This document shows, piece by piece, positions 52,968-63,431 of a stretch of DNA of 64,000 nt. Both the position numbers and the translations under genes were made by a program. Each line of letters begins with the position of its first letter. Positions within the stretch are counted from its first letter, which is position 1. The DNA is taken from the NCBI RefSeq assembly GCF_022647665.1, contig NZ_CP071872.1, positions 2,666,001 to 2,730,000 on the forward strand, written 5' to 3'. Source of the stretch: Streptomyces formicae. GTDB taxonomy: Bacteria; Actinomycetota; Actinomycetes; Streptomycetales; Streptomycetaceae. Under the pieces are notes generated by a model, which was not told the DNA's origin, ran no database searches, and saw only the letters and a program-made list of their open reading frames with translations.

Positions 52968-53966
52968 TCAGAGCTCCATGTGTGCCTTGTACGCGCGGGC
53001 CACGGCGTAGAACGCCTCCTTCGTCTCCCATTCCTCGGGAGCGTCGGGCGAGACCCGCACGACGCCGAAGCCCGCCATGTCGAGGTCGTAACGCGGATCC
53101 GTGCTGTGCGGAAAACCCGGTGCGACGAAGGTGAAGACGAAGCAGCCGCGGATGCCCGTGTCCGCGTACAGCCCGATCAGTTCGGTGAGATACGCGGCCT
53201 GTGTGTACTCGTCCCGGACGTACCCCTCCCTCATCCGCGGGCGCGCCGAGAGCCACCGGACGATGCGGAAGCTCCCGGGGCCGGCCTGGTCGGCCCCCGC
53301 GTACGCGCCGCAGCCGAACTCCGTGACGACCACCGGCTTTGTGCCGGCCCGGAGTGCCAGGGCGTGGAGCAGCTCGGGATAGCGCTCCTCGTTGGCGGCG
53401 AAGCGGTAGAGGTTCACGCCGACCGTGTCGTACCCGGACCAGTCGACGTCCTCCCAGAAGCCGGCGGCATACGTGACGGGGCCCCGGAAGGCCGCCCGTG
53501 CGGTCTCCAGGGCCTCGGCGAGGAACCTCCGGAGCCGTCTCGTGACGAGCCGGTGCAGCAGGCCGCCTGCGCCGCCGCCCCGGCGGAGGAGGGGGAGCAG
53601 CCGCAGCCGGACGAGGAGGTGCGGGCCGGGAATGATGCCGCGTGTGAGGAGCGAGTACTCGCAGCCCGCGATGAGCGTCACCCGGCCGGGGTGGGCGGTA
53701 CGCAGCCGTTCGGCCGCGTCGGCGGCGCGGGCGAGGTGCGCGAGGACCTCGCGGCGCGGGAGGTCGGCGCCGGGCTCCGGCAGGATCCAGACGTCGAGGT
53801 CCGTGTCCAGCGCGTACGTCGCGGCCTCCGTGAGCCGCTCGACGTCCGCGCCGCGCAGCTGGACGGCCGTGCAGCACAGTTCCTCGCGGATCGCCCGCAG
53901 GTCGCGGCGCACGGCCGCACGGTCCCAGCCACCGTCCGTGTCGTACGAGATGCCCCGCAGGTCCAC
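52968..53966 (-). CDS. Putative glycoside-hydrolase-like TIM-barrel protein
   Basis: 332 residues, GTG at 53966, 2 bp after the stop of the upstream gene. The pattern fits a clan-GH-A-like barrel: LRGISYDTDGGW, YALDTDLDVWILPEPG, VTYAAGFWEDVDWSGYDTVG, VNLYRFAANEERYPELLHAL and KPVVVTEFGCGAYAGADQ, whose Glu is a candidate nucleophile. There is no signal peptide. The frame continues far upstream as an antisense artefact; the true gene is short. Cotranscription with the zinc-ribbon gene is likely. Family uncertain. Confidence 0.65.
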   Translation of the reverse strand: MDLRGISYDTDGGWDRAAVRRDLRAIREELCCTAVQLRGADVERLTEAATYALDTDLDVWILPEPGADLPRREVLAHLARAADAAERLRTAHPGRVTLIAGCEYSLLTRGIIPGPHLLVRLRLLPLLRRGGGAGGLLHRLVTRRLRRFLAEALETARAAFRGPVTYAAGFWEDVDWSGYDTVGVNLYRFAANEERYPELLHALALRAGTKPVVVTEFGCGAYAGADQAGPGSFRIVRWLSARPRMREGYVRDEYTQAAYLTELIGLYADTGIRGCFVFTFVAPGFPHSTDPRYDLDMAGFGVVRVSPDAPEEWETKEAFYAVARAYKAHMEL

Positions 53967-53968
53967 GG

Positions 53969-54805
53969 TCAGGCGCCGGCCGACAGCAGCTCGTCCGCGG
54001 GGCCGTTGACCGGCTGCGGGGTGCCGGTGAGGTCCATGACGAACAGCGGGACGCCGAGGTCGTCGGCGCGGGCCCGGGCGTCGGCCGCGTACCCCGCGAG
54101 GGAGAAGAAGACGCTCACCGACGACGAACTCAGCCCGTTCAGCCAGAGGCACTCGACGGCGCGCAGGGTCGCCGGGCGGGTAGTGGGGTCGACCTGGGCG
54201 ACCAGCCCGGGGCCGCGCAGATCGATCCCGGACGCGGGCCGGTCCTCCGGCTGCACCACCTCCGGGAAGCCCAGCCAGCGCAGATAGAGCGCGGCGGCCG
54301 TCACCGCGTCCCGCTCGGTGCGGATGACGACCGGTTGGAAGGCGGGCCGGGGCAGTGGCGCGATGCGGGGGAGCGGCATGTGGACGGGTCGCTCGGAGTC
54401 CGGGGTCCCCGAGGCCCCAGGGGCGGCCGGAAGGGCTCCCCCTGGTCCGGTCGGCCCCGCCGAGGCCGATGCCGTACGCGACGCGGAAGAGGCGGAGGCC
54501 GAGGAAGCCGAGGAGGCCGACGCGGACGGCCTCGGAGCCGCCGACACGGGCCGGACCGGTATGCGCAGGACCGTGCCGCAGGGGCAGCCGAGCTCGGGCT
54601 GCGGCCACTGGTCCTGCCGTCCGCACGCCTGGCAGCGGACCGAGACCCAGTCGTCGGTCCAGGTGCGGTGGCGGATCGGCTCCGCGGGCGCGCCCCGCAG
54701 CAGCGGAGGGGCGAGCGGCGCCCCGCAGGCGCACGGGAAGACGGGTGCGGCATAGGTGTGCGTACGGCGGCAGACCGGGCAGCGGACCGGCACCTGATCG
54801 CCCAT
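53969..54805 (-). CDS. Zinc-ribbon protein with restriction-endonuclease-like C-terminus
   Basis: 278 residues, ATG at 54805 after GGGGG. Two Cys-rich segments (VRCPVCRRTHTY...CACG and VRCQACGRQDQWP...CPCG) form one or two zinc ribbons. A low-complexity Ala/Ser linker follows. Residues about 165-270 (AALYLRWLGFPEVVQPEDRP, GIDLRGPGLVAQVDPTTRPA) show the Asp...Gln-Val pattern of the Mrr/PD-(D/E)xK nuclease-like fold, with a Val-Asp in place of the usual Lys. Function unknown. Confidence 0.65.
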   Translation of the reverse strand: MGDQVPVRCPVCRRTHTYAAPVFPCACGAPLAPPLLRGAPAEPIRHRTWTDDWVSVRCQACGRQDQWPQPELGCPCGTVLRIPVRPVSAAPRPSASASSASSASASSASRTASASAGPTGPGGALPAAPGASGTPDSERPVHMPLPRIAPLPRPAFQPVVIRTERDAVTAAALYLRWLGFPEVVQPEDRPASGIDLRGPGLVAQVDPTTRPATLRAVECLWLNGLSSSSVSVFFSLAGYAADARARADDLGVPLFVMDLTGTPQPVNGPADELLSAGA

Positions 54806-54918
54806 GTCTGACCCCCTTCGGCGCTCTCGGGCACGCCTCGTGGTCCATCGTCCACCACGCGCGAGCCCTTGGGGAGGGAGTTCGGCCATCCCTCCGCACG
54901 GCGAATGGCCGTTCTCCC

Positions 54919-54973
54919 TTGACGCCGCCGACCGTGCGCCTTAGATTGCTTCCGGATAGTAGAAGTATACTTC
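54919..54973 (+). promoter_or_regulatory. Promoter of gcl with downstream palindrome
   Basis: -35 TTGACG (54919-54924) and -10 TAGATT (54942-54947) are 17 bp apart. The perfect palindrome GAAGTATACTTC (54962-54973) begins 14 bp after the -10, over the transcript start. A second one, GAATTAATTC, lies about 10 bp further. Both are candidate operators, for example for a glyoxylate- or allantoin-pathway repressor. Confidence 0.6.
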
Positions 54974-55055
54974 CGCATGACGGAATTAATTCGGAATCGA
55001 CGCTCTCAGGTGGCGCGACAGAGCCCGATCCGCCAGGCCGAAGCAGGAGCACCCC

Positions 55056-56843
<1,788 letters not shown>

Positions 56844-56857
56844 CGCGCGAGCACGAC

Positions 56858-56890
56858 GGCCCCCGCTCCGGAAGCCCTGGAGCGGGGGCC
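56858..56890. terminator. Hairpin terminator after gcl
   Basis: GGCCCCCGCTCC (56858-56869) pairs with GGAGCGGGGGCC (56879-56890). Confidence 0.85.
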
Positions 56891-56938
56891 GCGCAAACCC
56901 ACGCGACGATGTCGGACCCATGCGGCACACTGCCCGGC

Positions 56939-57442
56939 ATGGACATCGTCATCAGGCGCGCCGAACCCGCGGAGTACGAGCAGCTCGGGGAGATCACTGC
57001 GCAGGCGTATCTCGGGGACGGGCTGCTCGACTTCGGCGAGGACGACGCCTACCTGCACGTGCTGCGCGACGTCGCCGCCCGCGCCCGGGACCGCGCCGCC
57101 GACGTGCTCGTCGCCGTGGACCGGGACCGGATACTGGGCGGAGTGACGTTCGTGGGTGCCGGAGGGCCGTTCGCCGACATCGCGCGGGACGGCGAGGCCG
57201 AGTTCCGCATGCTCGCCGTGTCCCCGCACGCCCGCGGCCGCGGCGCCGGCGAGGCCCTCGTCCGCGCATGCGTCGCGCGGGCCCGCGCCACCGACGGCTG
57301 CCGACGGCTCATGCTCTCCACCCAGCGCACCATGCACACCGCCCACCGCATCTACGAACGCCTGGGCTTCGTCCGCACCCCCGACCGCGACTGGGAGCCG
57401 CTGCCCGGCTTCACCCTGCTCACCTACGGCCTGGAGCTGTGA
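56939..57442 (+). CDS. GNAT-family N-acetyltransferase
   Basis: 167 residues. Acetyl-CoA-binding motif A is FRMLAVSPHARGRGAGEALV; N-terminal strand IVIRRAEPAEYEQLGEITAQ and C-terminal IYERLGFVRTPDRDWEPLPG fit the fold. The ATG at 56939 has no clear ribosome binding site, so leaderless translation is possible. Substrate unknown. It lies between two terminators and is probably monocistronic. Confidence 0.85.
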   Translation: MDIVIRRAEPAEYEQLGEITAQAYLGDGLLDFGEDDAYLHVLRDVAARARDRAADVLVAVDRDRILGGVTFVGAGGPFADIARDGEAEFRMLAVSPHARGRGAGEALVRACVARARATDGCRRLMLSTQRTMHTAHRIYERLGFVRTPDRDWEPLPGFTLLTYGLEL

Positions 57443-57669
57443 CACGAGCGCTCTCGGCGCGGGACTGTCCGGTCGAGCCCCGGGCAGGCCTCGGCCCTCC
57501 CGTGGGGAGGATCGGGAGGGACGGCTGGCCCCCGCCCGGGAGTCGCAACCACCTCGGACGGGGTGCGGACAGCATGCACCCCGGAGGCCCACGGCGGTAG
57601 GGGTGTGCGGAAACGAATGTGTCGCGGGCACGGGGGCGACGCTGCCCGGAATCCGCCGGAACACGCGCG

Positions 57670-57699
57670 AGCGCCCGCCCCGGATGCGGGGCGGGCGCT
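57670..57699. terminator. Hairpin terminator for the lamin-tail gene
   Basis: AGCGCCCGCCCC (57670-57681) pairs with GGGGCGGGCGCT (57688-57699), 16 bp past the stop of the leftward gene. The span 57,443-57,669 holds no gene that I can support. Confidence 0.75.
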
Positions 57700-57714
57700 G
57701 TCCACGACGGATGC

Positions 57715-58167
57715 CTAGCAGTTCTTGTAGTCGTACCTGGTCGAGTTGTACGAGCAGGTGTCGACCCGGCTGCCGTTCGACCGCTTCAGCGTCGCGGTGT
57801 CCTTGTCGTTGTTCCACACGTACCAGGAGCGGCCCTGGTAGCGGGTCGTGCTGGAGTTGGTCCCCTTGCCGGTCCGCACCGTCACCGTCTTGCCCTTGCC
57901 GAGCGTGAACGACGGGAAGACGTACTTGTGGTTCGAGGCGTCGGTGAGCGTCCACCCCTTCAGGTTCACGGCGGCGCCGGTGGTGTTGCGGACCTGCACG
58001 TACTCGGCGTTGAGGCTGGAGTTCGCGCCGCGGTCCGAGCCGGGGCTGTCGTAGTAGATCCGGTAGAGGTGGACGGAGCCGGCCGCCTGCGCGGGCGCGG
58101 GCAACGCGAGGAGTCCGGCGAAGGCCGCCGCCGTGACGGCGGCGGCAGCCGTGCGGGTACGGAGCAT
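57715..58167 (-). CDS. Secreted lamin-tail domain (LTD) protein
   Basis: 150 residues from the ATG at 58167. Signal peptide AAVTAAAFAGLLALPAPAQA, then a single lamin-tail Ig-like domain: VHLYRIYYDSPGSDRGANSS, NAEYVQVRNTTGAAVNLKGW and TLTDASNHKYVFPSFTLGKG. The C-terminus (CSYNSTRYDYKNC) has two Cys that could form a disulfide. Secreted LTD proteins are common in Streptomyces; role unknown. Confidence 0.85.
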   Translation of the reverse strand: MLRTRTAAAAVTAAAFAGLLALPAPAQAAGSVHLYRIYYDSPGSDRGANSSLNAEYVQVRNTTGAAVNLKGWTLTDASNHKYVFPSFTLGKGKTVTVRTGKGTNSSTTRYQGRSWYVWNNDKDTATLKRSNGSRVDTCSYNSTRYDYKNC

Positions 58168-58280
58168 GAACGTCCCTAAGGTGTGGCCGGGCACCCCCCC
58201 AAATCGGGCCCGGCGGGACGCTCACACTATGACGGAGCCAATCGCCCTCAACCGCGCGTTATCGAATCGCGATAGAACGG

Positions 58281-58520
58281 TCAAATGTGCGAGCGGTCGT
58301 CGTGTCGGGCGCCTCGCCGTCGCGCCGCGGAGCTCTCGCCGGCCCGGGGCCGGGTGGTGCGGGCGTACGCCACGGCGACCACCACCGCGGCGGCGAACGC
58401 GGTCCCGACGACGGCCAGCCACTCCCAGAGCGACGCGGGCCGAAGAGCGACGGTGACGGCGGCGGCCGATGCGATCGGCACGGTGAGGCCGACGAGGAAC
58501 ATGCGGTCGGTTCGGTCCAC
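58281..58520 (-). CDS. Small membrane protein
   Basis: 79 residues, GTG at 58520 with GGAGGT upstream. Two hydrophobic helices (MFLVGLTVPIASAAAVTVAL and LWEWLAVVGTAFAAAVVVAV), then a basic tail. No recognised family. The long rightward frame over the same bases has no ribosome binding site here. Confidence 0.5.
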   Translation of the reverse strand: MDRTDRMFLVGLTVPIASAAAVTVALRPASLWEWLAVVGTAFAAAVVVAVAYARTTRPRAGESSAARRRGARHDDRSHI

Positions 58521-58785
58521 GGCTACCTCCGGTGCATCCCGCCCGTTGCGTGCGGACCCCAGAGGGGCCGAGGGCAGGCGCCGCCAACGGTACGCCAGTC
58601 GACGGCAGGCAGCACCGGGTCCGGAAGAGGTCGGTCAGGGCCAGGTGACGTCGTTCGGGCCGGCCGGCTCGTCCGCGGCCTGGACCACCGGGCCGCCCGA
58701 TCGTGCATGCTGGGCGCACTCGTCGAGCACGGGGACGATTCACCGATCCCACCACTTCACGCTCGAACGGCATGAAGGAGGTGCG

Positions 58786-59574
58786 GTGAACCGTTACGAA
58801 CGCCACAACACGCTGATCGGGCTGCTGGGCGAACGCCACCGGCTCGAGGTCGAGGCCGCGGCCTCCGAGTTGGGCGTGTCCGTGGCGACGATCCGCCGCG
58901 ACCTCGACCATCTCGCCGAGCAGCAGCTGCTGACCCGCACACGGGGTGGAGCGGTGGCCCGCACCGTCGCGTACGACCTGCCTCAGCGGTACCGATCGGT
59001 GCGGCGCCTGGCGCAGAAGGAACGCATCGCCGAGGCGGCGGCCGCCATGGTGGGACCGAGCATGGTGATCGGTCTGAACGGCGGGACCACGACTACCGAG
59101 CTCGCGAGGGCCATCGGTGAGCCCGGTGAGCCCGGCGAGCCCGGCGAGCCCGGCGGGAACGCGGTGACGATCGTGACCAATGCGCTGAACATCGCCGGCG
59201 AGCTGGCCGCGCGCCCGCACATCAAGGTCGTGACCACGGGCGGGGTGGTCATGCCCCAGTCCTACGAGCTCGTCGGGCCGCTCGCCGGTCGCGTCCTGCG
59301 CGAAATCACCCTGGACATCGCCTTCATCGGCGTCGACGCCGTCGACCCGGCGCTCGGCGCGAGCGCGCACAGCGAGCACGAGGCGAGCATCAACGCCCTG
59401 CTGGTCCAGCGTGCCCGCAGACTCGTGGTCGTGGCGGACAGCCGGAAACTCGGCACGCGCGCCTTCGCCCGTATCTGCGACCCTGCGGAGATCGACGTTC
59501 TGGTGACGGACTCCGAAGCTCCCGAGCGGGCCGCGGAGTTCACACAGCGCGGGGTGAGGGTCGTCCAGGTCTGA
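58786..59574 (+). CDS. DeoR-family transcriptional regulator
   Basis: 262 residues, GTG at 58786 after AAGGAGG. N-terminal HTH (LEVEAAASELGVSVATIRRD, then LDHLAEQQLLTRTRGGAVA) and a DeoR sensor domain (VIGLNGGTTTTELARAI, VVTTGGVVMPQSYELVGPLA, FIGVDAVDPALGA) that binds a sugar phosphate. A GEPGEPGEPGEP run (four 9-bp repeats, about 59,119-59,154) is inserted after the GGTT loop. It lies directly before the third sugar importer and is likely its regulator. Confidence 0.9.
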   Translation: MNRYERHNTLIGLLGERHRLEVEAAASELGVSVATIRRDLDHLAEQQLLTRTRGGAVARTVAYDLPQRYRSVRRLAQKERIAEAAAAMVGPSMVIGLNGGTTTTELARAIGEPGEPGEPGEPGGNAVTIVTNALNIAGELAARPHIKVVTTGGVVMPQSYELVGPLAGRVLREITLDIAFIGVDAVDPALGASAHSEHEASINALLVQRARRLVVVADSRKLGTRAFARICDPAEIDVLVTDSEAPERAAEFTQRGVRVVQV

Positions 59575-59780
59575 CGGCGACATGCTGCGCGAACTGCGCT
59601 CGATCGCTGCTCATTTGTGAGTGGTTCGACGAGATTTCAATCACCTCTTGTCTCTTGCGAGCACGGCGGTGCAAGATTCAGGGGCCCCGCGACTGGCAAC
59701 CATCCCGTGGTGCCCCGTGGTGCCCCGTTATGCGCTTGATGCGCTCCCGCTGCCCGATCACCTTGCCGGAGGTGAAAGTG

Positions 59781-60803
59781 ATGGCCTCTGCGCCCGCGTC
59801 ACCCCGCCTGGCGTCCTCACCACCAGAAGCGACACCCGACGCAACCGCGGCCCCCACCGGACGGAACCGGACCGGGCCGAAGCGGACCGGGCCGAACCGG
59901 AAACCGCTGCGCCACAGGCTGCGGCGTGACCGGACGCTTCTCCTGCTGTGTGTGCCCGGCATTCTCTACTTCGCGGTCTTCTTCTATCTGCCGCTGGCGG
60001 GCAACGTCATCGCCTTCCAGGACTACCAGCCGTATCTGGGCTTCCAGCAGAGCCCGTTCGTCGGCTGGAGCAACTTCACCGCGCTCCTCGCGGAGCCGGA
60101 GTTCTGGTCGGCCGTCTGGAACACCCTGGAGATCAGCGCCGTCCAGCTGGTCCTCTACTTCCCGGCGCCCCTCGCCCTCGCCCTCTTCCTCAACTCGCTG
60201 ATCAGCAACAAGACCCGGCGGCTGATGCAGACCGTGGTCTATCTGCCGCACTTCCTGTCCTGGGTCGTGGTCGTCGGCATGTTCCAGCAGGTCTTCGGCG
60301 GGGCCGGCACGGTCAGCAGCTATCTGAACGACCACGGCGTCCACGTCGGCAACATCATGAACAACCCCGACACGTTCATCTTCCTGATCACCTCCCAGGC
60401 CATCTGGAAGGACGCAGGCTGGGGCGCGATCATCTTCCTCGCGGCCATGGCCTCCATCGACAACTCCCTCTACGAATCGGCGGCCATGGACGGCGCCGGA
60501 TGGCTGCGGCGCATGTGGCACATCACCCTGCCCGGCATCCGCCCCGTGATGATCATGCTGCTGATCCTGCGGCTCGGCGACATCCTGTCCGTCGGCTTCG
60601 AGCAACTGCTCCTCCAGCGCGACGCGGTCGGCACGGGGGCGGCGGAAGTCATCGACACCTACGTCTACTTCCACGGCGTCGTCGACGGCGACTGGGGCAT
60701 GTCCACCGCGGCAGGACTGATGAAGGGCGTCATCGGCTTCGTTCTGATCGTCCTCGCCAACAAGCTCGCGCACCGCCTCGGCGAGCAGGGGGTCTACCGA
60801 TGA
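59781..60803 (+). CDS. Carbohydrate ABC transporter permease, LplB type
   Basis: 340 residues from the ATG at 59781, after GGAGG. A Pro/Thr/Arg-rich N-terminus (GRNRTGPKRTGPNRK) precedes six membrane helices. The EAA loop is LYESAAMDGAGWLRRMWHIT. The LplB pattern includes IMNNPDTFIFLITSQAIWKD and DVLSVGFEQ-like GDILSVGFEQLLL. First gene of the importer; its stop overlaps the next start (ATGA). Confidence 0.88.
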   Translation: MASAPASPRLASSPPEATPDATAAPTGRNRTGPKRTGPNRKPLRHRLRRDRTLLLLCVPGILYFAVFFYLPLAGNVIAFQDYQPYLGFQQSPFVGWSNFTALLAEPEFWSAVWNTLEISAVQLVLYFPAPLALALFLNSLISNKTRRLMQTVVYLPHFLSWVVVVGMFQQVFGGAGTVSSYLNDHGVHVGNIMNNPDTFIFLITSQAIWKDAGWGAIIFLAAMASIDNSLYESAAMDGAGWLRRMWHITLPGIRPVMIMLLILRLGDILSVGFEQLLLQRDAVGTGAAEVIDTYVYFHGVVDGDWGMSTAAGLMKGVIGFVLIVLANKLAHRLGEQGVYR

Positions 60804-61735
60804 GCAGCAGCACAGCGTTGTCCACGTTCCTCGGCCGGCGCCGCCGCCGGCCGGCCGAACGCCCGGTGTGGGCGGAGCGTCCGACCTGGGCGGGACAGGG
60901 GTTCAAGTTCCTGGTCATGGTCGCGATGACCGTGGCCGTCGGCTACCCGTTCCTGCTGGCCCTCGGCACCAGCCTCGCCACCAAGGCGGAACTCGCCGCC
61001 AACGGCGGCTATGTGCTGCTCCCCGCGCATCCCACCCTCGAGGCATACGAGGTGGTCCTCGCCGGTGGTGTGGTGACCCGGGCCGCGCTGGTCAGCGTCG
61101 GCGTCACCGTCGTCGGCACCGCGCTGAGCCTGCTCTGCACGGTCTGCCTGGCCTACGGCATGTCGCGGCCCGGGACGTACGCCGGCAAGCCGCTGCTCCT
61201 CATCGTGGTCGGCACCTTCCTCTTCACCCCCGGCATCATCCCCAACTACCTGGTGGCCCAGGAGCTGGGGCTGCTCGACACCTACGGCGCCATGGTCGTC
61301 CCGATCATGCTCAACGCCTTCAACGTCATCGTGGTGCGGGCGTTCTTCCAGAGCATTCCCGAAGAACTCCACGAGGCCGCACGGCTGGACGGAGCCGGTG
61401 ACCTGACGGTCATGCTGCGGATCGTGCTTCCGCTGTCGAAGGCGGTGATCGCGGTCGTCGGCATGTACTACGCGGTCACGTACTGGAACAGCTTCTTCAA
61501 CGCGGTGCTCTACATCAACGACCCGGACAAACTGCCGCTCCAGGTCGTCCTGCGCTCCTACGTCCTCCAGGGCGACACCTTCAACGCCAAGGCGTTGGGC
61601 GTCACCGTGCTGCCGGCCAGCACCTCGCTGTCGATGGCCGTGCTGATCCTCGCGGTGCTTCCGATCGTCGCCGTCTACCCCTTCCTCCAGAAGTACTTCG
61701 CCAAGGGCGTGCTCACCGGCGCCGTCAAGGCCTGA
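60800..61735 (+). CDS. Carbohydrate ABC transporter permease, YtcP type
   Basis: 311 residues, overlapping the upstream gene by 4 bp. Six membrane helices; EAA loop LHEAARLDGAGDLTVMLRIV and the conserved YWNSFFNAVLYINDPDKLPL, typical of the YtcP partner of LplB. The binding-protein gene follows 37 bp downstream. Confidence 0.9.
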   Translation: MSSSTALSTFLGRRRRRPAERPVWAERPTWAGQGFKFLVMVAMTVAVGYPFLLALGTSLATKAELAANGGYVLLPAHPTLEAYEVVLAGGVVTRAALVSVGVTVVGTALSLLCTVCLAYGMSRPGTYAGKPLLLIVVGTFLFTPGIIPNYLVAQELGLLDTYGAMVVPIMLNAFNVIVVRAFFQSIPEELHEAARLDGAGDLTVMLRIVLPLSKAVIAVVGMYYAVTYWNSFFNAVLYINDPDKLPLQVVLRSYVLQGDTFNAKALGVTVLPASTSLSMAVLILAVLPIVAVYPFLQKYFAKGVLTGAVKA

Positions 61736-61772
61736 GCCGTCCCGTCACCGCTCACTGTCCCCAAGGAGAGCC

Positions 61773-63431
61773 ATGTCCTCCCACAAGCTCGACCGCCGCG
61801 GCTTCCTCGGCGCCGCCGGCGCCGCGGGCCTCACCGTCGCAGGCGCCGGCAGTCTCACCGCATGCAGCACCGGAGGAGGAGCCGCCGGCGGCGGCGCGGA
61901 GGCATCGGCCAGGCTCACGCTGCCGGCGTACGTGCCGGCGAAGGTCCCGGCACCCGACCTGGCCGGCAACGCCGACGGCCTGGACCCGGCGTATCTGCGC
62001 TACCCCAAGGACCTCGTCCGCAGCGTCGCCCAGGTGCCCGGCGACGGCGAGCCGGTCACCTGCCTGACCGAGACGTTCAGCACCGCCCCGCCGGCGATGA
62101 ACCGCAACGCCTACTGGCAGGAGCTCAACAAGCGGCTCGGCTCCGAACTGCGGATGACGATCGTCAACGGCCTCGGCGGCGACGACGTGTACCGCGCGAA
62201 GTTCAACGCCACCATCGCCGGAGGCGACCTTCCGGACCTGATGTGGTTCCCGCCGAACCAGGGCCTGAAGAACGTCCCGGCCCTTCTGGAGGCGAAGTTC
62301 CACGACCTCACCCCGTACCTGTCGGGCGACGCGGTCAAGAAGTACCCGAACCTGGCGAACATCCCCGACTTCGCCTGGCGGACCGCCGTCCTCAACGGAA
62401 AGATCTGGGGACTCGCCGTCCCGTACGGCCGGATGGGCCAGGTCTACGTGGCCAACGAGGACTTCTGGAAGCCGGTCGGCGGCGTGCGGTTCGACAGCGC
62501 GCAGGACTTCTTCGAGAAGTCCAAGGAGCTGCTGGACACCAAGCGCAAGAAGTACGTGCTGGAGCCCGCGTACACCAACCACATCCTGCAGTTCGCCATG
62601 TGGCACGGCATCCAGAACAAGTGGAGCATGGACGGCGGCAAGCTCACCCACATGTTCGAGTCGGACGAGTACGTCGCCGGTATCGAGTTCGCCCTCAAGT
62701 GCCAGGAGGCGCAGCTCTTCTGGCCGGACCCGAACCTGCCCACCACACTGGAGAAGATGGAGGGCGGCTTCCTCGGCGTCCACGTCCAGTCCTTCCCCGG
62801 CTTCCTCAACGACAGCAACATGTACGACTGGCCGGCGAAGGTCGTCGTCCCCTTCGCCGCCGAGCCGGGCAGGACGCCCAGCTGGCACTTCGGATACGGC
62901 TCCGTCGGCTTCACCGCCATCAACAAGCAGGTGAGCAAGGACCGCATCGAGACCCTGCTCCAGGTCATGAACTACCTCAGTGCCCCCTTCGGCAGCGAGG
63001 AGCGCCTCTTCCTCGACAACGGCCTGGAGAGCGTCCACCACATCCGCTCCAGGGACGGCGACGTCGTCCTCAACACGAAGGGCAACGCCGAGGTGCTCAC
63101 CACCCGGCAGGCCATCAACTTCTTCGGCAACGCTCCGCAGAGCCTGTATCTGCCCGGCAAGCCGGAGACCACCCGGGGGATCCACGCGACCGAGGTCGAA
63201 CTCATGAAGATGGCCAAGGCCGACGCGAGCACGGGCTACTTCTCCGACACCTTCGCGAACAAGGGCGCGTCCTCCAGCGACGAGTTCTACCTCGCCGTCA
63301 AGGACATCGTGGCCGGCCGCAGGCCCCTCTCCTCGTTCAGGAAGGAGATCCTGCCCAAGTGGCAGCGGACCGCGGGCGACGCGATGCGCCGCGAGTACGA
63401 GAAGGCCATCGCGAAGGGCGCCACCAAGTGA
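61773..63431 (+). CDS. Extracellular sugar-binding lipoprotein, LplA type
   Basis: 552 residues. Tat-type lipoprotein signal LDRRGFLGAAGAAGLTVAGA with lipobox SLTAC. The large LplA-like fold is seen (MNRNAYWQELNKRLGSELRM, GDLPDLMWFPPNQGLKNVPA, GKIWGLAVPYGRMGQVYVAN). It binds an oligosaccharide for the LplB/YtcP permeases. RBS AAGGAGAG. The stop overlaps the oxidoreductase start (GTGA). Confidence 0.9.
   Translation: MSSHKLDRRGFLGAAGAAGLTVAGAGSLTACSTGGGAAGGGAEASARLTLPAYVPAKVPAPDLAGNADGLDPAYLRYPKDLVRSVAQVPGDGEPVTCLTETFSTAPPAMNRNAYWQELNKRLGSELRMTIVNGLGGDDVYRAKFNATIAGGDLPDLMWFPPNQGLKNVPALLEAKFHDLTPYLSGDAVKKYPNLANIPDFAWRTAVLNGKIWGLAVPYGRMGQVYVANEDFWKPVGGVRFDSAQDFFEKSKELLDTKRKKYVLEPAYTNHILQFAMWHGIQNKWSMDGGKLTHMFESDEYVAGIEFALKCQEAQLFWPDPNLPTTLEKMEGGFLGVHVQSFPGFLNDSNMYDWPAKVVVPFAAEPGRTPSWHFGYGSVGFTAINKQVSKDRIETLLQVMNYLSAPFGSEERLFLDNGLESVHHIRSRDGDVVLNTKGNAEVLTTRQAINFFGNAPQSLYLPGKPETTRGIHATEVELMKMAKADASTGYFSDTFANKGASSSDEFYLAVKDIVAGRRPLSSFRKEILPKWQRTAGDAMRREYEKAIAKGATK

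Noticed and set aside
59117..59155. Four 9-bp repeats, considered as a CRISPR or minisatellite feature
   Set aside because: They are in frame inside the DeoR gene and encode GEP repeats; no spacers.
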